A DNA stretch of 52,484 nucleotides from an uncultured Collinsella sp. (GCA_900544995.1 UQXC01000006.1:1-52484); one strand, 5' to 3'. Counted from the first letter of the stretch, positions 41,554 through 49,723 are shown. Translations and numbers: made by a program. The notes: generated from the sequence alone by a model not told the origin.

Positions 41554-41860
41554 GGCTTTCTCCCTTTGACACGGATGTATCCATACGCTTCAAAATGTAG
41601 GAGCTGATTTTTGAATTCTGTTGCGCAACATTGGCGACCAGCGTATTTTTTGAAATTCGCGCTCTCGTGCTTCACAATTTCGTCACATATGTAGGAGCTG
41701 GTGCATCATATTCTTGCGGGATGGAATTGAGCCTGTGATTTGCATTTGCTCCCGCGTCATCCGCCCTATCGGATTCCACATCCAACAGACACCCCGCCCG
41801 CCACGGTGTAGAGTTAAGACAACGGGCGCGTTGCGCGGACCGCGCTGGAACGAGGTGGAC
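41554..41860. promoter_or_regulatory. Intergenic region with palindrome and direct repeats
   Basis: No gene in these 307 bases between the divergent surface-protein and DUF389 genes. ATGTAGGAGCTG occurs twice, at 41595-41606 and 41689-41700 (94-base period). Between them is a perfect 12-base palindrome TGTTGCGCAACA (41619-41630) and two TTTTTGAA(A)TTC-like runs. A clear -35/-10 pair was not found. The palindrome may be an operator of the surface-protein gene. Confidence 0.4.
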
Positions 41861-43000
41861 ATGGAACTCGACAAACAACAGATCAAGCGACTACGCGAAC
41901 GCCATCACCGGCGCCATGGCATACGCCCTGCCCATAGCGAAGCCATGGAAAACGTCACCCGCTTCCTAAAGCGCGCATTCAACATTCGCGAGGGACGCGC
42001 GCCCTATCACGTAATCCGCAAGCGCTTTGTAAACGGGGCGCGCCTGACCGGCTCTCACCTGTGCATCCTCATCATCGCTATGTTGATCGCGAGCATCGGC
42101 CTCGATATCGACTCGGACATTGCCATCGTGGGCGCCATGCTCATCTGCCCGCTCATGGGCTCGGTCCTTGCCATGGCATACGGCATCGCCACGCTCGACC
42201 GCGAGATTACCGTCGAGGCCATTGCCAGCCTCGCACTGCAGATGGTCTTTTGCCTGGACACGTCCACGTTGTACTTTAAGCTCTCACCCCTTGGCACCAC
42301 CACGGCCGCCATTATCGACAACTCGACGCCCACCGTGTGGGATCTTGCCGTCGCGCTCGCGGGCGGCTTTGCGGGTGGCCTGGGCAACTCGCGCGACCAG
42401 GAACCCGCCACGCTCATCGCCGGCGTGGCCGTGGCGACCGCGCTCATGCCGCCCCTGTGCGCGGCTGGCTACGGCATCGCCATCGCAAGCGGGTCACTGT
42501 TTCTCTCGGCGCTTTATGAGTTTGGCATCAACGTGGTCTTTATCGCACTGGCCGCCGAAGCCGTGCTGCTTCTTTTGCGTGTGCCGCTCAAGCGCGACCT
42601 CAACGGCGACGGCATTGTGACTGCCGAGGAAAATGCCGAAGTCGACGAGCTGTCACGCAAGGTGCGCCGCCGCATTATTGTGGGCACGGTGATCTTTGCC
42701 ATCCCCTGCATCGTCATGACGGCGGGCTCCATTGGCTCGGCGCAGGCCGGCGTGCAGGACGGCTACGGCGTCACCGAGACCACACGCGAGCTTGCGGCGG
42801 TGCTGCCAGGCTTTAAGGATTACACCGTCGCCGTCGAGACCTCGGCTACCGAAGGGGACGAGGAAGGCATTGTAGAGCGCGAAATCGTCGCCCATGTGAC
42901 GACAAGCGAGGCGCTCGGGGCACACGACCGTCACGTCGCCCGTAAGCTCATCGACCTCAACGTGCCCGAGCTCGATCGCGTGGAGTTCGATGTGAAGTGA
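41861..43000 (+). CDS. DUF389 (TIGR00341-like) membrane protein
   Basis: A 379-residue protein. A basic, Arg/His-rich N-terminus is followed by about five hydrophobic segments (from about 65 to 235) with IVGAMLICPLMGSVLAMAYG and GNSRDQEPATLIAGVAVATALMPPLCAAG, both typical of DUF389. After a soluble stretch with NGDGIVTAEENAEVDE (Asp/Glu-rich, EF-hand-like) comes one further membrane segment (about 267-289) and a C-terminal soluble domain. Function is unknown. A frame extends upstream, but the ATG at 41861 has CGAGGTGGAC. Monocistronic on the plus strand. Confidence 0.85.
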   Translation: MELDKQQIKRLRERHHRRHGIRPAHSEAMENVTRFLKRAFNIREGRAPYHVIRKRFVNGARLTGSHLCILIIAMLIASIGLDIDSDIAIVGAMLICPLMGSVLAMAYGIATLDREITVEAIASLALQMVFCLDTSTLYFKLSPLGTTTAAIIDNSTPTVWDLAVALAGGFAGGLGNSRDQEPATLIAGVAVATALMPPLCAAGYGIAIASGSLFLSALYEFGINVVFIALAAEAVLLLLRVPLKRDLNGDGIVTAEENAEVDELSRKVRRRIIVGTVIFAIPCIVMTAGSIGSAQAGVQDGYGVTETTRELAAVLPGFKDYTVAVETSATEGDEEGIVEREIVAHVTTSEALGAHDRHVARKLIDLNVPELDRVEFDVK

Positions 43001-43067
43001 TGCGGGACGCGAGGTGGGCCCGGCACGAGAGCGCAGCCGCGGGGCGCAGGCACAGCCAAGCGCAGCG

Positions 43068-43577
43068 CTACAGCTCGTACTTGTACACGCGGTAGATGTA
43101 CTTCTCGGCTTCCATCTCAAAGGTAGCGATGGGTAGACCATACCAATCGTACTCGGTGAAGGTCTTGACCTGACCCGAAGCCACGAGCATGTTATTTGAA
43201 TCGCCAACGCGCTGCGCACTGCTCACATAGCCCGAGAACGGCACCGCGATCTGGTCTTCGAGCTCGTAGGTGCGCGCGGTCTCGTCCACCGTAAAGATGC
43301 GCCCAAACGAATGCGTTCCCTTGCTGTAGTCGGTCACCACCGCGGCGCCCAGCTGGCCCCAGTCGAACTTGGGATAGCTCTCGGCCGCACCAAAGTTGTT
43401 GTCATACAGTAGCACCTGGTAGCGACCGGTCGTTGCCGCGTCAGAACTCGGCAGATACGTCACACTATGCTGGCCTGCGTTGAGCGAAAAATCGCCTTGG
43501 GCCTGCAGCAGCTTGTCCTCAAAGCCCGAGCCGGCCCAAAAATCGGGCAAGCCCACGGAAGGCTGTAGCAAGGTCAT
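43068..43577 (-). pseudogene. Truncated arylsulfotransferase-like (ASST) C-terminal remnant
   Basis: Only about 169 residues are left. The sequence DFWAGSGFEDKLL..., GQHSVTYLP, LLYDNNFG and the end EAEKYIYRVYKYEL match the C-terminal part of bacterial arylsulfotransferases, which are normally 500-600 residues. The N-terminal two thirds and the signal peptide are missing. The break is near 43577, exactly where the 18-base TTGCGCAACATATGTCCA motif begins. The frame is otherwise open, so the loss may be recent. Family call is by recall of motifs and should be checked by search. Confidence 0.55.
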
Positions 43578-43595
43578 TTGCGCAACATATGTCCA
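43578..43595. repeat. Shared 18-base motif TTGCGCAACATATGTCCA
   Basis: Matches 9517-9534 (TTACGCAACATATGTCCA) at 17 of 18 positions. It forms the break of the arylsulfotransferase remnant. It resembles half of the TGTTGCGCAACA palindrome at 41619. It could be an element end or a regulator site. Confidence 0.5.
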
Positions 43596-43599
43596 GCAA

Positions 43600-43634
43600 A
43601 AACGGGTGGTAGCCGGCACGGCTACCACCCGTTT
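43600..43634 (-). terminator. Terminator of the activase operon
   Basis: Perfect 15-base arms AAACGGGTGGTAGCC/GGCTACCACCCGTTT with loop GTGCC; on the minus strand it continues TTTTTG. It is 28 bases past the activase stop. Confidence 0.9.
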
Positions 43635-43662
43635 GCCTCATATCTAGCCCAAAGCAGGCCAA

Positions 43663-46600
43663 CTACTTCTTAATGCCGCGTCCCAGACGCTTGGCGACCG
43701 ATGCAACGGCCTCCTCGCTGGCCGGTCCGCAGCTCACGCAGCCATCATGGACACGCATCTGGCCGGTGACCTCGTCCATCGCGAGCGGCGCCACCTTCTC
43801 GAGCTTAAAGCCCTTGCCGGCGCGCATGTTTTCCTTGGCAACGCTGATCATGAGCTTAATACGGTTGAGCTGGTTGACCTCGGACGCGCCAGGGTCGTAG
43901 TCCACCGCGACAATGTTGCTCTCGGGGTGCTGACGGCGCAGCTCCTTGATCACAGCCTTACCCACCACGTGGTTGGGCAGGCACGCGAAGGGCTGCGTGC
44001 AGATGATGTTGGGCGCACCGTGGTCAATCAGGTCGAGCATCTCGGCCGTGAGCAACCAGCCCTCGCCCATGTTGTTGCACACCGAAAGCACCGTTCGGGC
44101 CTTGTCGGCCATGGTACCGATGCGCTCGGGCGCCTCAAAGCGGCGGGACTTTTCGAGCATCTCCTCCACCGGCGTACGCATCCAGTCCACGAGCTTAATA
44201 AGCGCTTGCATGCCCGCACGCGTTGTAGCAGAGCTACCCAGCTCGTCCTTCTGCAGCTCGGCGTTGCTCATGGAGTACAGGAAGAAGTCGAGCAGGCCCG
44301 GTACCACTGCCTCGCAGCCCTCGCGCTCGATAACATCGACCACGTGGTTGTTGGCTGTGGGGTGGAACTTGACCAGGATCTCGCCAACCACGCCCACGCG
44401 CGGCTTGGTGCCCTCGCCCACGAGCGGCATGGTATCGAACGCGCGGATGGCTTCGCGGCACAGCTTGGTGTAGTTATGCCTGTTGAACTTGGGCGCCAGC
44501 TTGCGGGCGCGCGCCATGTACTCCTCGTAGAGTGCGTTGGCGGCACCGGGCGTGGCCTCGTACGGGCGGCAGCGATAGAGCATCTGCATCATCACGTCGC
44601 CAAAGAGCACCGCGTAGACTGCCTGCTTAAGCAGCGCCGGCGTAATCTTAAAGCCGGGGTTGTCCTCGCCGAGTGCCACGGCCGAAAGCGAGATCACCGG
44701 GATCTCGGGGTGGCCGCTCTCGCGCAGGGCCTTGCGGATGAGTGCGATGTAGTTGGTGGCACGGCAGCCGCCACCGGTCTGGCTGATGACGACAGCTGTC
44801 TTGGACAGGTCGTATCGACCGCTCTCGATGGCCTCCATAATCTGGCCCGTCACCAGGATCGACGGGTAGCAAATGTCATTGTTCACGTAGCGCAGGCCGG
44901 CCTCGACGGCATCGTGGTCAGTCGAGGGCAGCAGCTCCAAGTTGTAGCCAGCACCACGGAACACCTCTTTGACCAGGTCAAAGTGGATCGGCGCCATCTG
45001 CGGGCACAGGATGGTGTAGCCCTCCTCGCGCATCTGCTCGGTAAAGGGCACCTTGGGCCACGCGGTCGAAGCACTCTCGCGCTGAGCCTCAAACGTGTAC
45101 TTGCGGCTCGCGAACGCGGGAGCATCCGTGGAGGGTGTCACCGGCGCGGCGTCGCCCTGCTCGTAGGCCTCGCCCGCGGCCGTGGCCTCGGCCAAGCGCT
45201 CGGCCTCCTGGTCCTTGAGTGCCGCCATGAGCGAGCGGATGCGGATGCGCGCGGCGCCCAGGTTGGATACCTCGTCAATCTTGAGCACGGTGTAGATCTT
45301 GCCGCTGGCTTCCAGGATCTCCTGTACCTGATCGGTGGTCAGGGCGTCCAGGCCGCAGCCGAAGGAGTTGAGCTGGATCAGGTCCAGGTCGTTGCGCATC
45401 GTCACAAAACGGGCGACGGCGTACAGGCGGCTGTGGTACATCCACTGATCGACGACGCGGATGGGACGCTCGGGCTTTACCAGATGCGCGAGCGAATCCT
45501 CGGTAAAGACCGCAAAGCCAAAGCTCGAGATAAGCTCGGGCAGGGCATGGTTGATCTCGGGGTCGTTATGGTAGGGACGACCGGCGAGCACGATGCCGTG
45601 ACCGCCGTGGTCCTCGACCCACTTAAGAGCCTCCTCGCCCATGGTCTGGATCTCCTCGTGGAAGCGCGCATCGGCCTCGAAGGCGGCGTTGACGGCAGCA
45701 TCGACCTCGGAGCGCGTGATCTTGGGACCACGCACGCGGCCGCGACCAGCCTCGGCATCGGCCACGCGGTCGACGGCTAGCACCTGGTACAGACGGCGCT
45801 TGAGCTCGGTCTTGTCGTGATAGGGCACAAACGGGTACAGGAACTCGATGTTCTGCTCGCGAATCTCGTCGATGTTGAGCGCCAGCGCCGTGGGGTAGCT
45901 CATGACGATGGGGCAGTTATAGCAGTTGCCGGCGGTCGGATCCTCCTTGCGCTCCCAGCGCACGCACGGCATCCAAATGAAGTCGACATCGCGGTCGATG
46001 AGGTTCATCACATGGCCGTGGCTCATCTTTGCCGGGTAGCACACGCTCTCGGACGGCATGGACTCGATGCCCGCCTGGTAGGTCTTTTTGCTCGACTGGT
46101 CGGACAACTGCACGCTAAAGCCCAGGCGCGTAAAGAACGCGTGCCAGAAGGGGTAGTTCTCGTACATGTTGAGTGCGCGCGGAATGCCGACGGTGCCGCG
46201 CGGGGCCTCGTCAGGGCTCAGCACCTCGCGGTTAAAGAGCAGCTCGTTTTTCTTTTTGAAGAGGTTGGGGGCCTCGGTCTTCTGCTTTTTGTGGCCGGCG
46301 CCCTTCTCGCAGCGGTTGCCGGTAATGAAGCGCCTACCGCCGCCAAAGTCGTTGACGGTAAGCTGGCAGTTGTTGGAGCAACGGCCGCAGCGGACATGCT
46401 TTTGCGTCACGGTAAGGTGCGCGATGTCCTCGGCCGAAAGGATGGTCGAGGTGCCATCGGCGCCGGCGCGATCGCGAGCGAGCAGGGCCGCACCATAGGC
46501 TCCCATGCAGCCGGCGATGTCGGGACGCACGGCATGAACGCCGGTGAGCTGCTCAAATGCGCGAAGCGTGGCGTCGGACATAAAGGTACCGCCCTGGACG

Positions 46601-48444
46601 ATCACCTGACTGCCGATCTCCTTGGGGTCGCGCAGCTTAATGACCTTGAACAGGGCATTCTTGATGACGGAATAGGACAGGCCGGCCGCGATGTCGCCCA
46701 CCGTGGCGCCTTCCTTTTGCGCCTGCTTGACGCGCGAGTTCATAAAGACCGTGCAGCGGCTGCCCAGGTCGACCGGGGCCTTAGCATGGATGGCAGCGTT
46801 GGCGAACGCGCGCACGTCCATGTTCATAGAGACGGCGAAGCTCTCGATAAAGCTACCGCAACCCGACGAGCAGGCCTCGTTGAGCATGATGTGCTCGATG
46901 ACGCCGTCCTTGACGCGCAGGCACTTCATGTCCTGGCCGCCAATGTCCAGGATAAACTCGACGCCGGGCAGGAATGCCTTGGCGCCGCGCAGGTGCGCAA
47001 CGGTCTCGATCTCGCCGGAGTCGGCCTTGAGGGCCTCGATGAGCAGCGCCTCGCCGTAGCCCGTGGTAGTCACGTGGCCGATGGTGCAGCCGGCGGGAAT
47101 GTGGTTGTAGAAATCGGCCATGATGACCTTGGCCGTGCCCAGGATGTCGCCGTTGTTGTTGCCGTACCAGGTGTGCAGCAGCTGACCGTCCTCGCCCACG
47201 AGCGCGGCTTTCATGGTGGTGGAGCCGGCGTCGATGCCGATGAACACGCGGCCGGTGTAGCCTTCGAGCTTGCCCTTGGGGACGACCTCGGCGTCGTGGC
47301 GGGTTTTGAACTCGGCAAAGTCCTCGTCGGTGGCACAGAGCGGGTCCAGGCGCTCGACCTCGGCACCCTGTGTGTCACCCAGGGCATCGATGGCCTCGAT
47401 GAGCTGCGGGAACGTGCTGAGCTTGTTGGACTCGTGCGCCATGGCGGCGCCGCTCGCCACAAACAGGTGGGCGTTTTGGGGCACGATACGGTGCTCCTCG
47501 TCCAGGTTGAGCGTGAGGTAGAAGCGATGACGCAGCTCGGAGAGGTACTGCAGCGGGCCGCCCAGGAAGGCGACGTTGCCGCGGATGGGACGGCCGCACG
47601 CCAGGCCCGAGATGGTCTGGGTCACGACGGCTTGGAAGATGGAAGCGGCCACGTCTTCGGGGCGGGCGCCCTCGTTGAGCAGCGGCTGGACGTCGGTCTT
47701 GGCAAAAACGCCGCAGCGGCTGGCGATGGGATAGATGGTGGTGGCGTTGGCCGCGAGCTCGTTGAGGCCGCTCGCGTCGGTGTGCAGCAGGGTTGCCATC
47801 TGATCGATGAACGCGCCCGTGCCGCCGGCGCAGGTGCCGTTCATGCGCTGCTCGATACCGTTGTCGAAGTAGATGATCTTGGCGTCCTCGCCGCCCAACT
47901 CGATGGCGACGTCGGTAGCCGGGATGAGGGTCTCGACGGCACGTTTGCTGGCGATGACCTCCTGGACAAACTCCAGGTCGAGCCACTGGGACAGCAGCAG
48001 GCCGCCCGAGCCGGTAATGGCGCAGGTCATCTGGGCCGTCGGCAGCACGGTCGCAGCGCCCTCGAACAGGTCGCGGGCGCAGGCGCGGACGTCGGTGTGG
48101 TGGCGCTGGTACTTGGCGTAGACGATCTGGTTGTCATCGTTGAGCACGGCAAGCTTGACGGTTGTGGAGCCCACGTCGATGCCGAGGTGCAGGTTGCCAC
48201 GAGCGTTCTCGGGGTTGAAAATCGCGCCTTCGGGGGCGTGGGCGGCGGCTACGGGCTCAGCGGCGGTGGTGGGCTCGCTAGCGACGGACGTCTCCCCTGC
48301 CGCGTTCTTGGCATCGGTAACTGCCTCGGCAACTTTCTCGGCAGCCGCGGCCGCAGCCTTCTGCGCGGCGTCCACCACGGTGGGCGCGGCCTCACGCGCG
48401 GCAGCGACCATACGGTCCTTGATGCCCTCGACGAGTTTGCTCAT
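43663..48444 (-). CDS. 2-hydroxyacyl-CoA dehydratase activase, multidomain fusion
   Basis: A 1,593-residue cytosolic protein. An Ala-rich N-terminus (1-85, amphipathic, no homologous motif) is followed by two ASKHA-type activase domains (GIDVGSTT at 88-95; second GIDAGSTT near 401-408; cysteines in NGTCAGGTG and NEACSSGCG bind the 4Fe-4S cluster of the dimer interface), then a Cys cluster CGRCSNNCQLT near 686, a DUF2229-like region and an HgdB-like dehydratase D-component fold. Activases use ATP to inject an electron into dehydratases. Such giant fusions are known in anaerobes, but their substrate is unknown. It lies 11 bases after its TetR-type regulator. Confidence 0.88.
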   Translation of the reverse strand: MSKLVEGIKDRMVAAAREAAPTVVDAAQKAAAAAAEKVAEAVTDAKNAAGETSVASEPTTAAEPVAAAHAPEGAIFNPENARGNLHLGIDVGSTTVKLAVLNDDNQIVYAKYQRHHTDVRACARDLFEGAATVLPTAQMTCAITGSGGLLLSQWLDLEFVQEVIASKRAVETLIPATDVAIELGGEDAKIIYFDNGIEQRMNGTCAGGTGAFIDQMATLLHTDASGLNELAANATTIYPIASRCGVFAKTDVQPLLNEGARPEDVAASIFQAVVTQTISGLACGRPIRGNVAFLGGPLQYLSELRHRFYLTLNLDEEHRIVPQNAHLFVASGAAMAHESNKLSTFPQLIEAIDALGDTQGAEVERLDPLCATDEDFAEFKTRHDAEVVPKGKLEGYTGRVFIGIDAGSTTMKAALVGEDGQLLHTWYGNNNGDILGTAKVIMADFYNHIPAGCTIGHVTTTGYGEALLIEALKADSGEIETVAHLRGAKAFLPGVEFILDIGGQDMKCLRVKDGVIEHIMLNEACSSGCGSFIESFAVSMNMDVRAFANAAIHAKAPVDLGSRCTVFMNSRVKQAQKEGATVGDIAAGLSYSVIKNALFKVIKLRDPKEIGSQVIVQGGTFMSDATLRAFEQLTGVHAVRPDIAGCMGAYGAALLARDRAGADGTSTILSAEDIAHLTVTQKHVRCGRCSNNCQLTVNDFGGGRRFITGNRCEKGAGHKKQKTEAPNLFKKKNELLFNREVLSPDEAPRGTVGIPRALNMYENYPFWHAFFTRLGFSVQLSDQSSKKTYQAGIESMPSESVCYPAKMSHGHVMNLIDRDVDFIWMPCVRWERKEDPTAGNCYNCPIVMSYPTALALNIDEIREQNIEFLYPFVPYHDKTELKRRLYQVLAVDRVADAEAGRGRVRGPKITRSEVDAAVNAAFEADARFHEEIQTMGEEALKWVEDHGGHGIVLAGRPYHNDPEINHALPELISSFGFAVFTEDSLAHLVKPERPIRVVDQWMYHSRLYAVARFVTMRNDLDLIQLNSFGCGLDALTTDQVQEILEASGKIYTVLKIDEVSNLGAARIRIRSLMAALKDQEAERLAEATAAGEAYEQGDAAPVTPSTDAPAFASRKYTFEAQRESASTAWPKVPFTEQMREEGYTILCPQMAPIHFDLVKEVFRGAGYNLELLPSTDHDAVEAGLRYVNNDICYPSILVTGQIMEAIESGRYDLSKTAVVISQTGGGCRATNYIALIRKALRESGHPEIPVISLSAVALGEDNPGFKITPALLKQAVYAVLFGDVMMQMLYRCRPYEATPGAANALYEEYMARARKLAPKFNRHNYTKLCREAIRAFDTMPLVGEGTKPRVGVVGEILVKFHPTANNHVVDVIEREGCEAVVPGLLDFFLYSMSNAELQKDELGSSATTRAGMQALIKLVDWMRTPVEEMLEKSRRFEAPERIGTMADKARTVLSVCNNMGEGWLLTAEMLDLIDHGAPNIICTQPFACLPNHVVGKAVIKELRRQHPESNIVAVDYDPGASEVNQLNRIKLMISVAKENMRAGKGFKLEKVAPLAMDEVTGQMRVHDGCVSCGPASEEAVASVAKRLGRGIKK

Positions 48445-48455
48445 TGTCTCTCCTC

Positions 48456-49166
48456 TTAGTTGTTGGACTCGACGGTTGCGGCGGTGTCGGCCGCGTCCTC
48501 GAGCTGCAGGTTCAATAGCTTCAAGCCGTATTCCGGCACGTTGATATCGATGGGTTGGCCATATAGGTCGCCGGGACGCACAAAGGCGATAACCGTCATA
48601 ATGCGCGCCATGGCCTCGGGCGATTCGGTGAGCCCACGCTCAAACCAGCGCTGAATCATGCCGACCTCGGCACTCACGACGTAGGTAACGTAGTAGTCGA
48701 AGAACGTGCCCAGCGCCAGGCCCAAAATGCCCGTCTGCGCACGCGGCACCACAGCCTCACGCGCGGTGTCGATGATCCTTTTAATGAAGGCCTGGTCGCC
48801 GCCCGGACCCAGCAGCGCACCGATTAAGTCGCGGTTGGCCGCAAGATAACGCAGCAGCTCAACCGAACCGGGCGCCGGCTCGAGCTCATCGATGTTGTGA
48901 TAGAGATCAGGCAGCTGAGCTGCGGTGATGAGCTCAATGCGCTCACGGATCTCGGCCAGCAAGCCGTCCTCGATTTGATTGATAAAGTCGGGAATATCGC
49001 GGTAGTGCGAATAGAACGTGCGGCGCGTAAGGCCAGCGCGCTCGGTGAGCGACGCGACATTAATGCGCGAAAGGTCGCCGCTTTCGGCAAGCTCGCTGGC
49101 AAGTGCTCGGCGAAGGGCACGCTGCGAGCGAAGGGACCGGCGATCGCATTTCTCGAGCTGGGACAA
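48456..49166 (-). CDS. TetR/AcrR family transcriptional regulator
   Basis: A 236-residue regulator with an N-terminal TetR helix-turn-helix (about 28-62; INVASLTERAGLTRRTFYSHYRDI) and an all-helical ligand domain. It lies 11 bases upstream of the activase gene, and two palindromes at 49188-49232 lie in front, so autoregulation and control of the activase are inferred. The C-terminal half has no motif that points to a ligand. Start supported by AAGGAGG about 7 bases upstream. Confidence 0.9.
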   Translation of the reverse strand: MSQLEKCDRRSLRSQRALRRALASELAESGDLSRINVASLTERAGLTRRTFYSHYRDIPDFINQIEDGLLAEIRERIELITAAQLPDLYHNIDELEPAPGSVELLRYLAANRDLIGALLGPGGDQAFIKRIIDTAREAVVPRAQTGILGLALGTFFDYYVTYVVSAEVGMIQRWFERGLTESPEAMARIMTVIAFVRPGDLYGQPIDINVPEYGLKLLNLQLEDAADTAATVESNN

Positions 49167-49187
49167 GCGTCCTCCTTGTTACTCAGC

Positions 49188-49232
49188 CTGTGCGCTATTG
49201 CACAGTGCGAGTATTATTGCACACCGTGTGCA
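49188..49232 (-). promoter_or_regulatory. Two palindromic operators of the TetR-activase operon
   Basis: CTGTGC-GCTATT-GCACAG (49188-49205, plus-strand spelling) and the perfect TGCACACCGTGTGCA (49218-49232, centre C). Both share the GCAC/GTGC core. The second lies between a TTGATG (-35) and TACTCG/TAATAC (-10) on the minus strand, so a bound repressor would block RNA polymerase. Confidence 0.6.
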
Positions 49233-49255
49233 TCAACACGTAAAGGCAATATTTT

Positions 49256-49290
49256 GGATGTGACGAAGGGGCAGCCTCTTTGTCACATCC
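49256..49290 (-). repeat. Hairpin repeat, GTCAC stem, inverted copy
   Basis: On the minus strand: GGATGTGACAAAG, loop AGGCTGCCC, CTTCGTCACATCC (one G-T pair). Pairs with the element at 49695-49723 in opposite orientation, sharing GTGACAAAG and CTGCCC. Confidence 0.7.
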
Positions 49291-49344
49291 AGCGACCGCC
49301 TAGGTTGTGCCGGTTGTGCCAGGCTTTTGAAGCGGCATTGCCAA

Positions 49345-49373
49345 TTGTTCAAAATGTCATTCGTGGGTAGAAT
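49345..49373 (+). promoter_or_regulatory. Antisense promoter facing the small peptide gene
   Basis: TTGTTC, 17 bases, TAGAAT on the plus strand (-10 5 of 6, -35 3 of 6). It would start at about 49380 and read toward the 3' end of the peptide gene (49442). Confidence 0.4.
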
Positions 49374-49379
49374 AGTGTC

Positions 49380-49465
49380 GACGGCAGCCCAAGTTCTGGA
49401 AAGCTGGGCAGCGCCGTTGTTTGCATTAGGGGGTCAACGCCTTAGCGGCGGCGACCCCTTCTGTT
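49380..49465 (+). ncRNA. Candidate antisense RNA (antitoxin-like)
   Basis: From the +1 of the promoter at 49345-49373 a short RNA would fold into a 5' hairpin (ACGGC, GCCCA against TGGGC, GCCGT; 49381-49417) and a 3' hairpin (GGGGTCAACGCC at 49430-49441 with GGCGGCGACCCC at 49447-49458), followed by TTCTGTT. It overlaps the last codons of the small peptide gene on the other strand. Convergent, 3'-overlapping antisense RNA is the Fst- or BsrG-type design. No expression evidence. Confidence 0.35.
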
Positions 49466-49567
49466 GCGCTTCGAACGCTGCTTGAGTGCCTCGGAAAGGC
49501 CGACAAGCGCCGTGAAGAACGAAACCAAAGCGGTCAGAAGTCTCACGAAATCAATCAAATCGGTCAT
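49442..49567 (-). CDS. Small hydrophobic peptide, possible type I toxin
   Basis: A 41-residue ORF starting with ATG at 49567. It has a single hydrophobic segment (residues 4-26: LIDFVRLL..., FFTALVGL) and a strongly basic end KQRSKRNRRGRRR, like small membrane toxins or holin-like peptides. GGAGGTGAT, nearly the full anti-SD complement, lies five bases before the ATG, yet a CCTCC 8 bases upstream can pair with it. Its 3' end overlaps a candidate antisense RNA. Homology was not established; the function is inferred from arrangement. A chance ORF is possible but the SD and composition argue against it. Confidence 0.55.
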   Translation of the reverse strand: MTDLIDFVRLLTALVSFFTALVGLSEALKQRSKRNRRGRRR

Positions 49568-49571
49568 GGGC

Positions 49572-49593
49572 ATCACCTCCCATCGGATGGAGG
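49572..49593 (-). promoter_or_regulatory. Ribosome site with pairing CCTCC (SD sequestration)
   Basis: In the mRNA GGAGG (plus 49576-49580) and upstream CCTCC (plus 49589-49593) can form a five-base GC stem with an 8-base loop. This would hide the strong SD, a common trait in type I toxin mRNAs. Confidence 0.4.
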
Positions 49594-49631
49594 GCGTTGC
49601 CCGGCACATGGAACTGCCGCCAACAGTATCA

Positions 49632-49640
49632 ATTCTATCA
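49632..49640 (-). promoter_or_regulatory. Extended -10 promoter of the small peptide gene
   Basis: TGATAGAAT on the minus strand, an extended -10 (TGnTATAAT-like). It predicts a start at about 49625, a leader of about 58 bases and no need of a -35; none is seen at 17 bases. Confidence 0.4.
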
Positions 49641-49694
49641 AAGCGCAGTTAGGTATGCGAATGTTTGTTCGTATTTCAAGAGACCAGCGTCAAC

Positions 49695-49723
49695 TGTGAC
49701 AAAGTGACTGCCCCTTTGTCACA
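49695..49723 (+). repeat. Hairpin repeat, GTCAC stem, at the HAD stop codon
   Basis: TGTGACAAAG, loop TGACTGCCC, CTTTGTCACA, a perfect 10-base stem. It abuts the stop codon (49724) of the HAD gene. Opposite in orientation to 49256-49290. Confidence 0.7.

Noticed and set aside
43578..43628. Extension of the arylsulfotransferase-like frame up to 43628
   Set aside because: The extra codons cover the activase terminator hairpin at 43600-43634 and carry no family residues.
45817..48459. An 880-codon open frame on the plus strand
   Set aside because: It is antisense to the activase coding sequence. High GC codon use produces long open frames opposite real genes. No ribosome site or recognisable domain; the minus-strand protein has complete motifs.
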